From a bacterium (GTDB lineage: Bacteria; Krumholzibacteriota; Krumholzibacteriia; JACNKJ01), in the NCBI GenBank assembly GCA_024231955.1, contig JAAEPZ010001024.1:186001-250000 (forward strand): a stretch of DNA of 64,000 nt, in the 5' to 3' direction. A program made the translations under genes and the position numbers. Under the pieces are notes generated by a model. That model was not told where the DNA came from. It was given only the letters and a program-made list of their open reading frames with translations, and ran no database searches. Position 1 is the first letter of the stretch, and each line of letters opens with the position of its first letter. Below, piece after piece: positions 1 through 10,561 of this stretch.

Positions 1-2
1 AG

Positions 3-2693
3 TTGAGCGCCATCCGCAAGCTGGTCGGCCCTCTTCTCTATCTGGACAGGCGCGGCAGAATCATCCGGGTCAACGGCGCGTGTCTGAATCTGCTTGGTCT
101 CAATATTACGGAGATCATAGGGCGCAATATCGAAAGCCTTTTCCTCAGGGGAGAATGGACCTTCAAATTCGGCGATCATCCGGGAGCCGGCACTGATCTG
201 CTTTACGACATCATTCTCTCTCTGCAATTATCCGGCGATTCGTCCCAGCCGGTACACTGCCGCCTGGTCTCGCTCATCAACAATCCGACAGCGCGCTATC
301 TGCTCCGCTTCATCCCCCAGATCAGCCCTGACCAGGCGCCGCTATTCCCAAAACCCAACACCGAACTGCACAGTCTCAACGAACAGATACACTCCATCAC
401 CTGCGATCTCGCGCGGGATGGGTCATTTCTGTTCGTGGACAGCCCCGTACTCGAAAAGCTCGGCATCAGTTCAGAGTACTTCATCGGAAAAACCTGGTTG
501 GATCTGCCCTGGTTCAGGAGTGATCCGGAAACCTTGAGACGTATGGAGGTGATATTCAAGACCGTCATACAGGAGAAGGTCAAAATCAGGTGTGAAGAGG
601 AGGTCACGAGCCTTGCCGGCGGAAAGGTTACCGTACTCATAACCCTCTCGCCCGTTCTCGATGAACAGGGTCAGGTTCGACATATCACCTGTAACGCCAA
701 CAACATCTCGAAGACGCGCAACACGGCGGAACGGCTCAACATGTTTGTCGCGGCCATAGCCCAGACACTTGACGGCATTATCATCTCCGACATGGATGGC
801 TTCATCCTCTACGCCAACGCAGCCTGGGCGGAAATGCATGGCCTGGAGACCGACGATCTCATCGGTACCCACATCAAACGATTCCATAATGAGCAGCAGT
901 TCGAGCAGGAGGTGCTCCCCTACTACAGAGCCCTCATGTCCAAGAGGGCTCACGAAGATGAGGTCGGACACCTGCACGCCGACGGCAGTATCTTCCCCAC
1001 ATTGATGAGCTGCTCATTGATAACGGACATCAACAGACGCCCCATCGGCATGGTCAGTACGGCGCGGGATATCAGGGATATCAAAATGCGGGCGAACGAA
1101 CTGATGGACGCGCGAAACAGGGCCGAAGCCTCGCTCCGCGCCAAGAGTGCGTTCCTGGCCAACATGAGTCACGAAATCCGCACGCCGCTCAACGGTATCA
1201 TCGGCATGACCGAACTCACTCTGGAAACTGATCTTGATCAGGAGCAAGCGGACAATCTGAGTATGGTGCATTCATCGGCCAGGCATCTGCTGACTGTGAT
1301 CAACGACATCCTCGACTTCTCCAAAATCGAAGCCGGGCACATGCATCTGGAATCAATCCGCTTTAACCTGCGGGACGCCGTAGAGTATTCACTGGCCGAT
1401 CTTGCGCTGCGTGCCGAGCGGAAGAATCTGGATCTCGTTGTCTGCGTCGCGCCCGAAGCGCCGGAATTACTGCTCGGCGACCCGCACCGGCTCAGGCAGA
1501 TCTGCATCAACATCATCGGCAATGCCATCAAATTCACCAACCAGGGCGAGGTGATATTCCGGATCGAGGTGTACGAACAGAGCGAGGATTCGATCAAACT
1601 CCATTTCTCGGTGGCCGACTCCGGCATCGGCATTCTGCCGGAGCGGCAGAAAACCATCTTCGACAGCTTCACTCAGGCTGACGGCTCCACAACCCGCCGC
1701 TACGGTGGTTCCGGTCTGGGCACAACAATCTCGAAGCAGCTCGTACAGTTGATGGATGGTGAGATCTGGCTGGAGAGTCCCAACAATCCGGACGATGTCT
1801 TCCATCCGGGTACGACATTCCATTTCATCCTCCCCTTCAGTTTGACGCCGGGGATATCCGGAGAGCGATCGGTTCAAATCGGTAAGCGAACCGAGATCAT
1901 GTTGATTGAAAACCAGAGCACACGACGCGAGTATCTTACCCGGTTCCTCTCCGCCAACGCCTTCAATGTCATTCCGATCAAAGAGCTGGACGGGGCCGCC
2001 GAATACCTGCGATCAAAGGGAGATTCAGCCTGCAGCCTCATCCTGCTGGATGATTCCTTCGGCATGCCCCTTGAGCAAACGATCAGATCTCTGGACATGA
2101 GCCAGGACAACCGGCCACCGGTCATTGTCCTCACCCCGATCAGCCGGAAACTGGATCCCTCAAACATGGCCCAGCTTGGAATCACGGCGCAGATTCCGCG
2201 CCCCGTCAAAACCAGCGACCTGCTGTTCCATATCCAGCGTCTGCTGCCGGGCGCCCCGGACGAAACCAGCCCCAGTGCCGTGGCTTATGACATCAATCAC
2301 CTAGACCCCCACAACATCAGGCCTCTCAAGATCCTCCTGGCGGAGGACAACAAGGTCAACCAACTGCTCGCCGTTAAGCTGCTGGATCGTGTCGGGCATG
2401 ACATCACCGTAGTGGAGAACGGGCAGGAGGTTCTCGACAAACTGGAGGGCAACAGCTATGACATCCTCCTGCTGGATATCCAGATGCCCATTATGGACGG
2501 CTATGAGGTCACCGAGCGGATCAGATTCATGGAGCGGGAAACCAAGGAACATCTGAGTATCCTGGCGATGACCGCTGCGGCTCTCGAAGGGGATCGCGAG
2601 AAGTGTCTGGCTGCCGGTATGGACGGATATATCCGTAAACCGATCGATGTACATGAGCTCTATGTGCACATCGCCACACTGACGGACAAATAG
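3..2693 (+). CDS. Hybrid sensor histidine kinase, PAS-PAS-PAS-HisKA-HATPase-REC-REC, probably 5'-truncated
   Basis: A cytoplasmic hybrid two-component kinase. Roughly three PAS folds (about residues 5-100, 130-235 and 245-365) precede a HisKA dimerisation box with phospho-acceptor His390 in the motif SHEIRTPLNG. The HATPase_c domain follows with its N box (NIIGNAIKF), G1 box (DSGIGI) and G2 box (GGSGLGT). Two receiver domains end the protein. The second is canonical (LAEDNKVNQ, phospho-acceptor Asp825 in LLDIQMP). The first keeps an LLDD segment but has IEN where the acidic pair normally lies, so it may be weak or inactive. No membrane segment is visible. The frame is open to the window edge and the first usable codon is TTG at base 3, so the true N-terminus may lie outside. 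No cognate regulator is adjacent; the built-in receivers may suffice or pass phosphate to an unlinked Hpt protein. Confidence 0.93.
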   Translation: MSAIRKLVGPLLYLDRRGRIIRVNGACLNLLGLNITEIIGRNIESLFLRGEWTFKFGDHPGAGTDLLYDIILSLQLSGDSSQPVHCRLVSLINNPTARYLLRFIPQISPDQAPLFPKPNTELHSLNEQIHSITCDLARDGSFLFVDSPVLEKLGISSEYFIGKTWLDLPWFRSDPETLRRMEVIFKTVIQEKVKIRCEEEVTSLAGGKVTVLITLSPVLDEQGQVRHITCNANNISKTRNTAERLNMFVAAIAQTLDGIIISDMDGFILYANAAWAEMHGLETDDLIGTHIKRFHNEQQFEQEVLPYYRALMSKRAHEDEVGHLHADGSIFPTLMSCSLITDINRRPIGMVSTARDIRDIKMRANELMDARNRAEASLRAKSAFLANMSHEIRTPLNGIIGMTELTLETDLDQEQADNLSMVHSSARHLLTVINDILDFSKIEAGHMHLESIRFNLRDAVEYSLADLALRAERKNLDLVVCVAPEAPELLLGDPHRLRQICINIIGNAIKFTNQGEVIFRIEVYEQSEDSIKLHFSVADSGIGILPERQKTIFDSFTQADGSTTRRYGGSGLGTTISKQLVQLMDGEIWLESPNNPDDVFHPGTTFHFILPFSLTPGISGERSVQIGKRTEIMLIENQSTRREYLTRFLSANAFNVIPIKELDGAAEYLRSKGDSACSLILLDDSFGMPLEQTIRSLDMSQDNRPPVIVLTPISRKLDPSNMAQLGITAQIPRPVKTSDLLFHIQRLLPGAPDETSPSAVAYDINHLDPHNIRPLKILLAEDNKVNQLLAVKLLDRVGHDITVVENGQEVLDKLEGNSYDILLLDIQMPIMDGYEVTERIRFMERETKEHLSILAMTAAALEGDREKCLAAGMDGYIRKPIDVHELYVHIATLTDK

Positions 2694-3783
2694 AAAAAAC
2701 GGGATCGGCGGAGAGCGATCTCCTCCGTCGATACGGCGGCGCGCCAACGCCGCACATGTCGGAACGCGCTTGCACCTTCAGCGACCATCTCCGGTTCGGC
2801 AACCGGACAAGTCCGGATCCCCTCAGCCATCCGCGAAGAGCACATCGCCGAAACCCTTGCAGGCAAGGGTCAACGCACTCGAACAAAATCCCCCGCCTGC
2901 AGAACGACTCCTCCCAAATCCCCCTGCATGAAGGCCTTGTCCACCGATCCCGTCACGCAGTCCCACCGGAAAACCTAAACTCGCCAGCCTTGCCAGCTGA
3001 GATATACTCATCCCGGATTCAGGTCTGAACGGATACGCTACCGCTCATTAACAAGAGTCTGATGCTTGCGGAGTCTTATCCCATTCTTGCCTTCCCGACT
3101 GCAAATCTCGTTCAGCAACCACGAGGCCAGAGAGCTGATGAACGTTAAACATCGGCAACACACGGGATTAGGAGAGGACGTCAACCGGTGCGCCGCAGAG
3201 AGTGACAACCCCCGTTACCCGGTGACCCGCCACCTGTCCACCACCACACGCAGAGATTGACCATCTGGAGCGCTGCCGCCGAAAAGGTGGATCGTCTCAG
3301 GCGTGACTGCAGGAGCATCCGTTTCCCGCGGACGCACAACGGCGAGCGTCGTTGCCTGAATATCGATCGTACGCTGAACGCCAGCCCCCTCCGGGAGCGC
3401 CACGAATCATGATTCGACCCAAATATTTGTCGACGAATTTTCCCGGAAATCCTCACCCTTATCCGTCTTGTTAATATTGAGTGTTAGTGGATTTAGAAAA
3501 TGCTGTCATGCAGCGAGGATGGGGAGTCCGGCCACAACCGAGATCTTTCATATCAACGAAGCTCAACACACACAATTGGTAGTGACCTGATTGCGGCCAA
3601 TTCAATATTGTTTATGTGGTGTTTCGTTCCGGCAGGAGCAAACATTAGCTCTCATGGCTGTACCACCGGCAAGCAGTCTGCAGAGGCAATACGCATAACG
3701 GAATAGGTCAATGACAAGGTATCAAGCTCCATTTCGCTCCTTATCAATAAATTCATTTACCACATACGAAAGGGAATTGGATT
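2694..3783. other. Long intergenic region without a convincing gene
   Basis: About 1.1 kb separates the hybrid kinase from the giant secreted protein. Short reading frames exist on both strands, but none has a good ribosome binding site, signal peptide or recognisable motif. The part after about 3400 is more AT-rich, as expected of a promoter and leader for the downstream gene, but I could not fix a confident -35/-10 pair. A decayed gene is possible. Confidence 0.5.
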
Positions 3784-6700
3784 ATGTCCAACTTAAGGGT
3801 CAATGCTCATTTTGTTGTGCGGCACTATCTGATAATTCTCCTACTCTCGGGCTTCATGCCTTCATTGATATCACAACAGGCAAGTGCGGACGAAAGTACG
3901 TTCGGGTTGGAACTCGCCCGCAAGTTTGCGCCATGCATGATATTCCACTCGGGAAATCCTCTGGAGCCGGAACCGGTCGAGATCTATGCACAAGGTGATC
4001 GACTGGATTGGCGTGACATGTCTACCTGGTTCTTTGATCAGGGCGATCTGACCGACCATGGCTACATCAACCATTGCGATTTCTACGATGTAGATCAAAG
4101 CGCGTGGCCATTCTGCAATGATCCGGATTCCCCGGACTATGTCCAGCAACAGGTATGGGGATGCAATTGGGCGGAGTACCACTATGGGAATGGCGGTTCC
4201 GATTTTGGAACTCAGCAGGCCCCCAACAGTTGGGTCATTCCCGATCTAATCGGTCATCCCGATTACGATTATTGGCAGAAAGACTGGCTCCTCATCACCA
4301 CCTGGAACTATGGCGGACCGGGCAATGAAACTGCCGCCGAATGGAAGGCCGCCTATACGGGATTCGATGCCTCCGGCAACCCTTACTCTAATCCATATAC
4401 ACGTCCCGGGTCGGAATTCCCGGCCACAATTTACCCGACGGTATGGGCCGAAGGGGGCAACGTCTGCATTCAGTATAATTTCTTCTACCCGTATAATGAC
4501 GGCTGGAATGACCACGAGGGGGATTGGGAGGGCATCATCGTCACCGTAGACGATATGGATCCCGAACAGGCGTCTCTGGTCGGTGTCCGTTACCTGTTCC
4601 ATGAATACTACCTGGACACATTCGCCTCAAACACCCAGTACTTCGTTGAGGGAACTCACCCGGTCGTATTTGTCGGAGGTCACGTAGACTACTCGTGCGG
4701 CGCGCATGGCGAAGGTCATGTTGGGGGAGGCAGTTTCCCGGTTCCCGGATTCTGGAACATCACCACCCCGAAGTGGCTGGATATCATCCTCGATCTGTTT
4801 TGCAATGATGTCTACGAGGAGATCGATCCCGGACGATATCTGCACCACAATCAGATCAATCTAAAAATGATCCCCAATGTCTCCCGCATCTGGTCAGGAG
4901 AACCCGGCTTAGGCGCCGACTATTTTGCCGCCCATCCCGAAGATGCCTGGATGCGGGCCAATTTGAGATGGGGAAACTACTTCAGCCCCGAGTCGCCCTT
5001 CAGCAACAACATCCTGATGCAGCTTTTCGGCGAGGAGGTCGGGAATAAATCCGGCGTGGGTCCCGCCTACAGTGAGACCTGGCATACGCTGAACTACCCC
5101 GACAAAACCAATTATGAAGATGACCACAACCTCTCACCGATTCCATGGGCCCATGATATCCTTTTCTATGCTCAAATGGATGAAGAGGGCAATGTCATCA
5201 ACGGTGAAATCGAGTTGAACGGTTATACCAAATCCACTCCTGGGTACAAACAACTTGTCGGTTCGGCCATGCAGCCGGAATACGAGTTCTCCGCACCCAA
5301 TGAGCTGTACACCGACGACAAGAGTTATGTATTCGCCCGCTGGAGCGACGGCAACACCGAGAGTACGAGATCCCTGCCAATAGATTACGAGGACATGATC
5401 GTCTATACGACACTCAATGCTATCTATCGTGAAGCGGGTCCCTCGCCTGAACTCCTATCACCCATCGACGGCTCCACCCTTGCCTCACCCGAGACTGTGG
5501 TATTGACGTGGGATGAATTCCCGGACGCGGTCTACTATCGGTATCAAGTGGCAAGCGCTGCCGATTTCAACGCAACATCCATTGAACTCGATACCATAGC
5601 CGTTGACACGAGTGTCGAACTGCCGTTTATGCATCACACTCTGTCGGGCACTTACTGGTGGCGGGTTTGCGCATACGCAAACGGTGAGTTGACCGATTTC
5701 TCCGAACCATGGAGCTACACCTTCAACTACAGCTTCAGCGCCATCCAGATGTTTCCCGACATGAACACGGTCGACGTCCTGCCGGATGCCAGTATGAGAG
5801 CGACCTTCAATCATATCGTGGATTTCGGCAGCATCTCTCCGGCGAGTTTTGCCCTGTCCGGCGATCAGAGCGGCAGCATCCCCTATACTGCCGGCTCAAT
5901 GCTGTACGGGTATCAGGTCGGAGCCTATCCCAATTTCGATTTCAAGGCGGGCGAGAGGATCACCTTGACAATGACCGAGGGGATTGCCTCGACAAACCCC
6001 GGCGAAACCCTGGCACACCCGATCAGCGTCTCCATAACCGCATCAGCCACAGGTGACGCTGATTTCCATCCCGTCACAGACCTGCCCCAGCCTGAGTACT
6101 GCAGCAGCACCGATGCGGTGCTGTCGGATCTGGACAATGATGGTGATCTGGATATCGCTTCCGTGCAGATGTATGACAAGACGATTACCATCATCAAGAA
6201 TCTGGGGATGGGCGAATACAGCCCGTACACCGTCTACAACGTCGGCCCCTACGGTTACGAGGATTACAACCCGATCAGCATCACAGCAGCCGATTTCGAT
6301 AACGATGGGGATGTGGATCTGGCTACGGGTAACTTCGGCAACTACTCCTGGAGTTACTTCGCGAACAATGGTGACGGCACATTTGCGAATCCCGTCGTCT
6401 ACCATAAGGTCCCCTGGCTAGCCGGACCGCCTGAAGACCTCCACGCCGCTGATGTCGACAACGACGGCGACATGGATCTTGTCTGCGGCACTGTGCACAA
6501 TGTCATAGTATTCGAGAATCTGGGCGGTGGCACTTTCGATGTCGATTTCGCCGCCTATGACACCTTTGGCCAGGCCCGCAATATCTGCGTGGGCGATCTG
6601 AACAACGACGGCTGGATCGATGTTGCGGCCGCCAATCGCGACACCGACGATCTCTGCATTCTGCTCAATCAGGGTGACGGCACATATGCGACCGGCGTTC

Positions 6701-8673
6701 AGATCGGCAGCTTCGACAATCCCGGACCCATCGCCTGTCAGGATATCGATGGCGACAGGGACCTGGACATCATCGTCGGACAGAGCCTGTACTCCTCCGC
6801 CGCAAGCGTAGTGAGAACTTACGCCAACGACGGAGATGCCGGCTTCGGCACCTACCAGAGCAAGAGCATCAGCGGAGGTCAACAGGTGGGACTGGAGCTG
6901 CTGGATGCCGATGGCGACGGCTGGATGGACGTCATCATCAGTAAGTCGTACCAGAACGAGGTTCACCATGAGCTGGCGCTGTTGATCAACGACACCACCG
7001 GCGGCCTCGGCGATCCGACCTATCTCGACATGATCAACTCATCCAGCAGCTATTACCGACCCAATGGTCTCGATGTCGGCGATATGAACGGCGATGGGAC
7101 GCTGGATCTGGTAATCAGCAATTTCAGCCCAAGCAGCACCAGCATCTTCTATGATCTGGCTCTTCCCGCTCAAGTCGTGCTGACTTCGCCGCTTCACGGC
7201 AAGATAACGACGAACACCCATCCGAACCTGGTCTGGGAGGATCAAAACGGCCATGAAATGAGTTACACGGTCCAGATCGATCATGAGCACGATTTCAGAG
7301 CTCCCATCATGTGCGAACATACGGGAACAGGCTCCAGCTGGACCGTCAGCCCGGGGTTGTCCAACGGCACCTACCACTGGCGCGTCAAGGCCGGCAATGT
7401 CGTTGGCGAGGGTGACTGGTCGGCCGGCCGCAGTTTCACGATCAACGTGCCGCGTCCCTCCTGCCCTGTGCTTTACAGTTATGACGGAGAGGATTTCAGA
7501 AGTGAGAATCCGCTGCTGACCGCTTGCGAGCAGTCCGGGTATAAGGATGTCGTCACCGATTTCTACCTCCTGCCCGAGGCGCCTGCCGTCAGAGATAACC
7601 GGATTGATTTCCAGCTGCGCGAACTCGAGAACGAGATCACCTATCTGAACGACATCTCTCTGATCACGGTTGATCATGAGGCCGACAGCAAGGTCATCTG
7701 TACGATCGACGGCGGCATCATGGCCTACTCCGAGACGATGGCGCCTACCAGTGCAGTCGACCAGAATGGCGCCGACGTATTGGAGTTGATCACAAGTCGT
7801 GATGGCGCGATATTCCAGGCCGAGGGTCCGGGTACGCTGACCTTGAGTTTCCCCGGGCTCTATGACGGCGGTGGATTCAGTGTCTTCGCAGCCAAGAAGA
7901 CCGGCTGCATCCAGATTGAAATCCCGCCCCATGAGGAGGAGGGCAAGATCGCAGTGGATCCCGAACCGGGGCTCAAAGTCGAAATGAAAGATGCCGAAGG
8001 CGAGTGGTTTGAGATCGCCGAGCTCCCCTCCCGCGAATGGGCGAAGTTGGAATCTTTCCAGGCCTTGAGCGAGCATCCCGGAGCGATAGAGATGCGATTG
8101 AGCTGGACGAGCAAGTTCGAGACGGACATCGTTTGCCAGTACCTGCCGAGTGAGACCGAACCGATTCTCACAAGTTTGAGTGTCAGCGATTATGAGCTCA
8201 AACAGAGTAATCCGGAGAGTGTTGCCGGTGATCTGGCGAATGATGATCAGCCGCTTGAATTGCGCCTGGGCGATGTGCTGGCCTTCAGTTTCATGAACGA
8301 AACCAACCCGTCACCGGGTATGGTTCGAAGCTACATCATCAAGGCCACGGGCCGCTATCAGCCGGATTACGCCGTCTACACCAACCTGTTGCCGTCCAGC
8401 GCCAAGCTGCACGGCAACTATCCCAACCCCTTCAATCCTACGACCTCGATCAGATTCGATCTCCCGGTCGACGGTCATGCCGCACTGAGCGTTTTCGATG
8501 CTCAGGGTCGTTTGATCAAAACCCTGTTGAACGAAATGAGAGAGGCGGGCAGCCACGCCGTGACCTGGAACGGCTGCAATGAGGGCGGCAATCGGATCGC
8601 CAGCGGTATCTACTTCTACAATCTCACGGCGGGAACCTATTCGGAGACCCGCAAAATGATCATGTTGAAGTAG
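3784..8673 (+). CDS. Giant secreted protein: Vps62-like domain, FN3/Ig modules, VCBS repeats, FlgD-like C-terminal sorting domain
   Basis: 1629 residues with an N-terminal signal peptide (hydrophobic IILLLSGF core, cleavage near ASA-DE). Residues ~35-440 resemble Vps62/DUF946-type proteins: an aromatic, Gly-rich region with a HEGDWEG motif and a GGHVDYSCGAHGEGH segment. Next come a fibronectin-like domain (~555-645), an SbsA-like Ig domain, and seven FG-GAP/VCBS calcium-binding-type repeats (DLDNDGDLDIA, DFDNDGDVDLA, DVDNDGDMDLV and others, ~770-1115). A second FN3 domain and a domain of unknown fold follow. The last ~80 residues are a FlgD-like/T9SS type A-like domain starting at NYPNPFNPTT and ending RKMIMLK. 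AAAGGGA lies upstream of the ATG. The protein is likely exported and surface-attached or released. The function of the Vps62-like part is unknown in bacteria. Confidence 0.9.
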   Translation: MSNLRVNAHFVVRHYLIILLLSGFMPSLISQQASADESTFGLELARKFAPCMIFHSGNPLEPEPVEIYAQGDRLDWRDMSTWFFDQGDLTDHGYINHCDFYDVDQSAWPFCNDPDSPDYVQQQVWGCNWAEYHYGNGGSDFGTQQAPNSWVIPDLIGHPDYDYWQKDWLLITTWNYGGPGNETAAEWKAAYTGFDASGNPYSNPYTRPGSEFPATIYPTVWAEGGNVCIQYNFFYPYNDGWNDHEGDWEGIIVTVDDMDPEQASLVGVRYLFHEYYLDTFASNTQYFVEGTHPVVFVGGHVDYSCGAHGEGHVGGGSFPVPGFWNITTPKWLDIILDLFCNDVYEEIDPGRYLHHNQINLKMIPNVSRIWSGEPGLGADYFAAHPEDAWMRANLRWGNYFSPESPFSNNILMQLFGEEVGNKSGVGPAYSETWHTLNYPDKTNYEDDHNLSPIPWAHDILFYAQMDEEGNVINGEIELNGYTKSTPGYKQLVGSAMQPEYEFSAPNELYTDDKSYVFARWSDGNTESTRSLPIDYEDMIVYTTLNAIYREAGPSPELLSPIDGSTLASPETVVLTWDEFPDAVYYRYQVASAADFNATSIELDTIAVDTSVELPFMHHTLSGTYWWRVCAYANGELTDFSEPWSYTFNYSFSAIQMFPDMNTVDVLPDASMRATFNHIVDFGSISPASFALSGDQSGSIPYTAGSMLYGYQVGAYPNFDFKAGERITLTMTEGIASTNPGETLAHPISVSITASATGDADFHPVTDLPQPEYCSSTDAVLSDLDNDGDLDIASVQMYDKTITIIKNLGMGEYSPYTVYNVGPYGYEDYNPISITAADFDNDGDVDLATGNFGNYSWSYFANNGDGTFANPVVYHKVPWLAGPPEDLHAADVDNDGDMDLVCGTVHNVIVFENLGGGTFDVDFAAYDTFGQARNICVGDLNNDGWIDVAAANRDTDDLCILLNQGDGTYATGVQIGSFDNPGPIACQDIDGDRDLDIIVGQSLYSSAASVVRTYANDGDAGFGTYQSKSISGGQQVGLELLDADGDGWMDVIISKSYQNEVHHELALLINDTTGGLGDPTYLDMINSSSSYYRPNGLDVGDMNGDGTLDLVISNFSPSSTSIFYDLALPAQVVLTSPLHGKITTNTHPNLVWEDQNGHEMSYTVQIDHEHDFRAPIMCEHTGTGSSWTVSPGLSNGTYHWRVKAGNVVGEGDWSAGRSFTINVPRPSCPVLYSYDGEDFRSENPLLTACEQSGYKDVVTDFYLLPEAPAVRDNRIDFQLRELENEITYLNDISLITVDHEADSKVICTIDGGIMAYSETMAPTSAVDQNGADVLELITSRDGAIFQAEGPGTLTLSFPGLYDGGGFSVFAAKKTGCIQIEIPPHEEEGKIAVDPEPGLKVEMKDAEGEWFEIAELPSREWAKLESFQALSEHPGAIEMRLSWTSKFETDIVCQYLPSETEPILTSLSVSDYELKQSNPESVAGDLANDDQPLELRLGDVLAFSFMNETNPSPGMVRSYIIKATGRYQPDYAVYTNLLPSSAKLHGNYPNPFNPTTSIRFDLPVDGHAALSVFDAQGRLIKTLLNEMREAGSHAVTWNGCNEGGNRIASGIYFYNLTAGTYSETRKMIMLK

Positions 8674-8711
8674 CTTGGAGCGACCGGCCTGATACCGGTC
8701 CGAATCTTCAT

Positions 8712-8740
8712 CCCGAGTCACTGCAGTGGCTCGGGTTTTT
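8712..8740 (+). terminator. Rho-independent terminator after the Vps62-like gene
   Basis: CCCGAGTCACTG / CAGTGGCTCGGG forms a nearly perfect stem immediately followed by TTTTT. It lies about 40 bases after the stop codon and insulates the gene from the kelch lipoprotein gene. Confidence 0.85.
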
Positions 8741-8934
8741 CGTTTTCGTACCTCACCGGACGAATACTCCGGGCACGTATGATTTCATTGCCAAAACATC
8801 CCTCAATAAGGGACTTGTGCCGTCCCGCTCAAAGTCTTAGGCTGTTGGGTCGTCACTATAGAGCGGTGCGCCGCGCCTGCCCTCGCGGCAGCGGCTCGAT
8901 CCGCATATCCTGAGCGTGTTTGATAGGAGATCTC

Positions 8935-10545
8935 ATGTTTCGCCGTCAGTTCTATCTCTGGACCCTGATCCTCCTGGCCCTGCTGTTGGGTTCCTGTTCG
9001 GAGGAGGTGACCTATATTGAAGAGCACATCACGGGTCCCGAGAACCTGCAGACAACGGTCAACGATACCCTGATCTTCTGGGGCACCTATTCGGGACACT
9101 ACCTCGATGTGGCTCGTCACTCCTGGGATTTCAACTCCGATGGCGCCTTCGATGCGATCTGGACCAACTCCATCGAGAATCCGGCCTGGGCTTCGCCGCC
9201 GGACGACCCCTCGACCATGGGCACCTACTACCACTACCGTCAGCCCGGCGATTACGTGGCCACACTCCAGGTCACCACGGTCAAGAACCGCATGTTCCGC
9301 TGGCTGACCTACATCACGATCACGGATGAGCTGCCTGAGATCACCGTCACCGCACAGGATTCCGCGCAGTGCGGCGAGGAGTTCACACTCATCGGTTTCG
9401 CCAGCGACGATGCCGGCGACGAGTTGACCTGGGACTATGACGGTTTCGACGGGCCGGATATCATCGAATCTTTCGCGGACACGATGACCTTCGCCGTCAA
9501 TACCGTCTTCAACGAACCCGGCTACTACGTCACCACCTTCACCGCCACCGACAATGACGAGAACGTTGCCGAGTACGACCACGAGATCCTCGTCGGCGCC
9601 GCCCCCGAATGGGGTATGAGCAAGCCGATGACCGAGGCCCGGACCGATCATGCCTCGGCGGTCTACAACGACCGCATCTACATCTTCGGTGGTCGTCACA
9701 GCGAAGGCGTTCTGGGCTCGGTCGAGGTTTTCAACCCCGTAGACAGCACCTGGGCCTCCGCACCCGACATGCCGACCGCCCGCTGGGGCCTGCAGGCCGT
9801 CAATATTGACGACCTGATCTACGTGGTCGGTGGCGTCACGCCTGCGGATACGATCTTCCCGCGGATCGAGGTTTTCGATCCCTACGACGAGAGCTGGAGC
9901 GAATATCCGCATACGACGGAGACCGTAATCGACGCCCCGCGACGCGGTTTCTCCGCCGAAAGGGTGGGCCTGATCGACGCAGACGGAACCGATATCCTGG
10001 TCTACGGCGGCTGGACTCGCGGAGCCGTGGCCGACAGTGTGATGATATTCGAAACCCTAATCGAGGATTGGCGCTGGAATCCCCATTCCATGCAGCAGAG
10101 TCGCGCCTGGATGGGCAGCGCCGTGATTCAGGACGATCAGGGTCTCGGCAACGACTTCCTGATCGCGCTCGGCGGCACCTCCGACGGCGCGACACCAATG
10201 GACCGTTTCGGTGTCTTCAATCCGCTGTTCGGCACCTGGCACACCTGGCCGGCCATGCCCACGGCGAGGATGTCGCTGTCCACCGTGGTCCACGAAGGCA
10301 AGGTTTACGCCTTCGGCGGATTCACCGGCCCCAGTGGCGTCACCGATAAGGCCGAGGTCTACAGCCTGGTTTACGAACACTGGAGCGAAATAGCCCCCAT
10401 GCCGCTCCCCCGGGGCGGTTCGACCGCCGACGTGGTCAACGGTTTTGTCTACATCATAGGCGGCGCCACGGCGGCCAGCTCGCCCTACAACATTGAGGCC
10501 AGCAAGGACGTGCAGGTTCTCAATCCCTGGCGGTGCGCCCCCTAA
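8935..10545 (+). CDS. Kelch-repeat lipoprotein with PKD-like N-terminal domains
   Basis: 536 residues. The ATG at 8935 is chosen because TAGGAGA lies just upstream and it opens directly into a lipoprotein signal with lipobox LLGSC (Cys ~21), so the mature protein is probably lipid-anchored in the cell envelope. After a short linker, two PKD/Ig-like stretches (HSWDFNSDGAFDAIW; LTWDYDGFDGPD) occupy ~40-220. From ~225 to the end, kelch motifs recur (IYIFGGRH, IYVVGGVT, ILVYGGWT, LIALGGTS, VYAFGGFT, VYIIGGAT), predicting a six-bladed beta-propeller. Kelch propellers bind proteins or glycans; the ligand is unknown. The stop lies 16 bases before the start of the downstream metalloprotease gene, so the two are probably cotranscribed. 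Confidence 0.9.
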   Translation: MFRRQFYLWTLILLALLLGSCSEEVTYIEEHITGPENLQTTVNDTLIFWGTYSGHYLDVARHSWDFNSDGAFDAIWTNSIENPAWASPPDDPSTMGTYYHYRQPGDYVATLQVTTVKNRMFRWLTYITITDELPEITVTAQDSAQCGEEFTLIGFASDDAGDELTWDYDGFDGPDIIESFADTMTFAVNTVFNEPGYYVTTFTATDNDENVAEYDHEILVGAAPEWGMSKPMTEARTDHASAVYNDRIYIFGGRHSEGVLGSVEVFNPVDSTWASAPDMPTARWGLQAVNIDDLIYVVGGVTPADTIFPRIEVFDPYDESWSEYPHTTETVIDAPRRGFSAERVGLIDADGTDILVYGGWTRGAVADSVMIFETLIEDWRWNPHSMQQSRAWMGSAVIQDDQGLGNDFLIALGGTSDGATPMDRFGVFNPLFGTWHTWPAMPTARMSLSTVVHEGKVYAFGGFTGPSGVTDKAEVYSLVYEHWSEIAPMPLPRGGSTADVVNGFVYIIGGATAASSPYNIEASKDVQVLNPWRCAP

Positions 10546-10561
10546 CCCGCTGGATGGTTCC

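Noticed and set aside
3215..3403. A 62-codon minus-strand frame with fairly protein-like sequence (TIDIQATTLAVVRPRETD)
   Set aside because: GTG start without ribosome binding site, stop codon just upstream in frame, no known motif. A decayed gene fragment is possible but unsupported.
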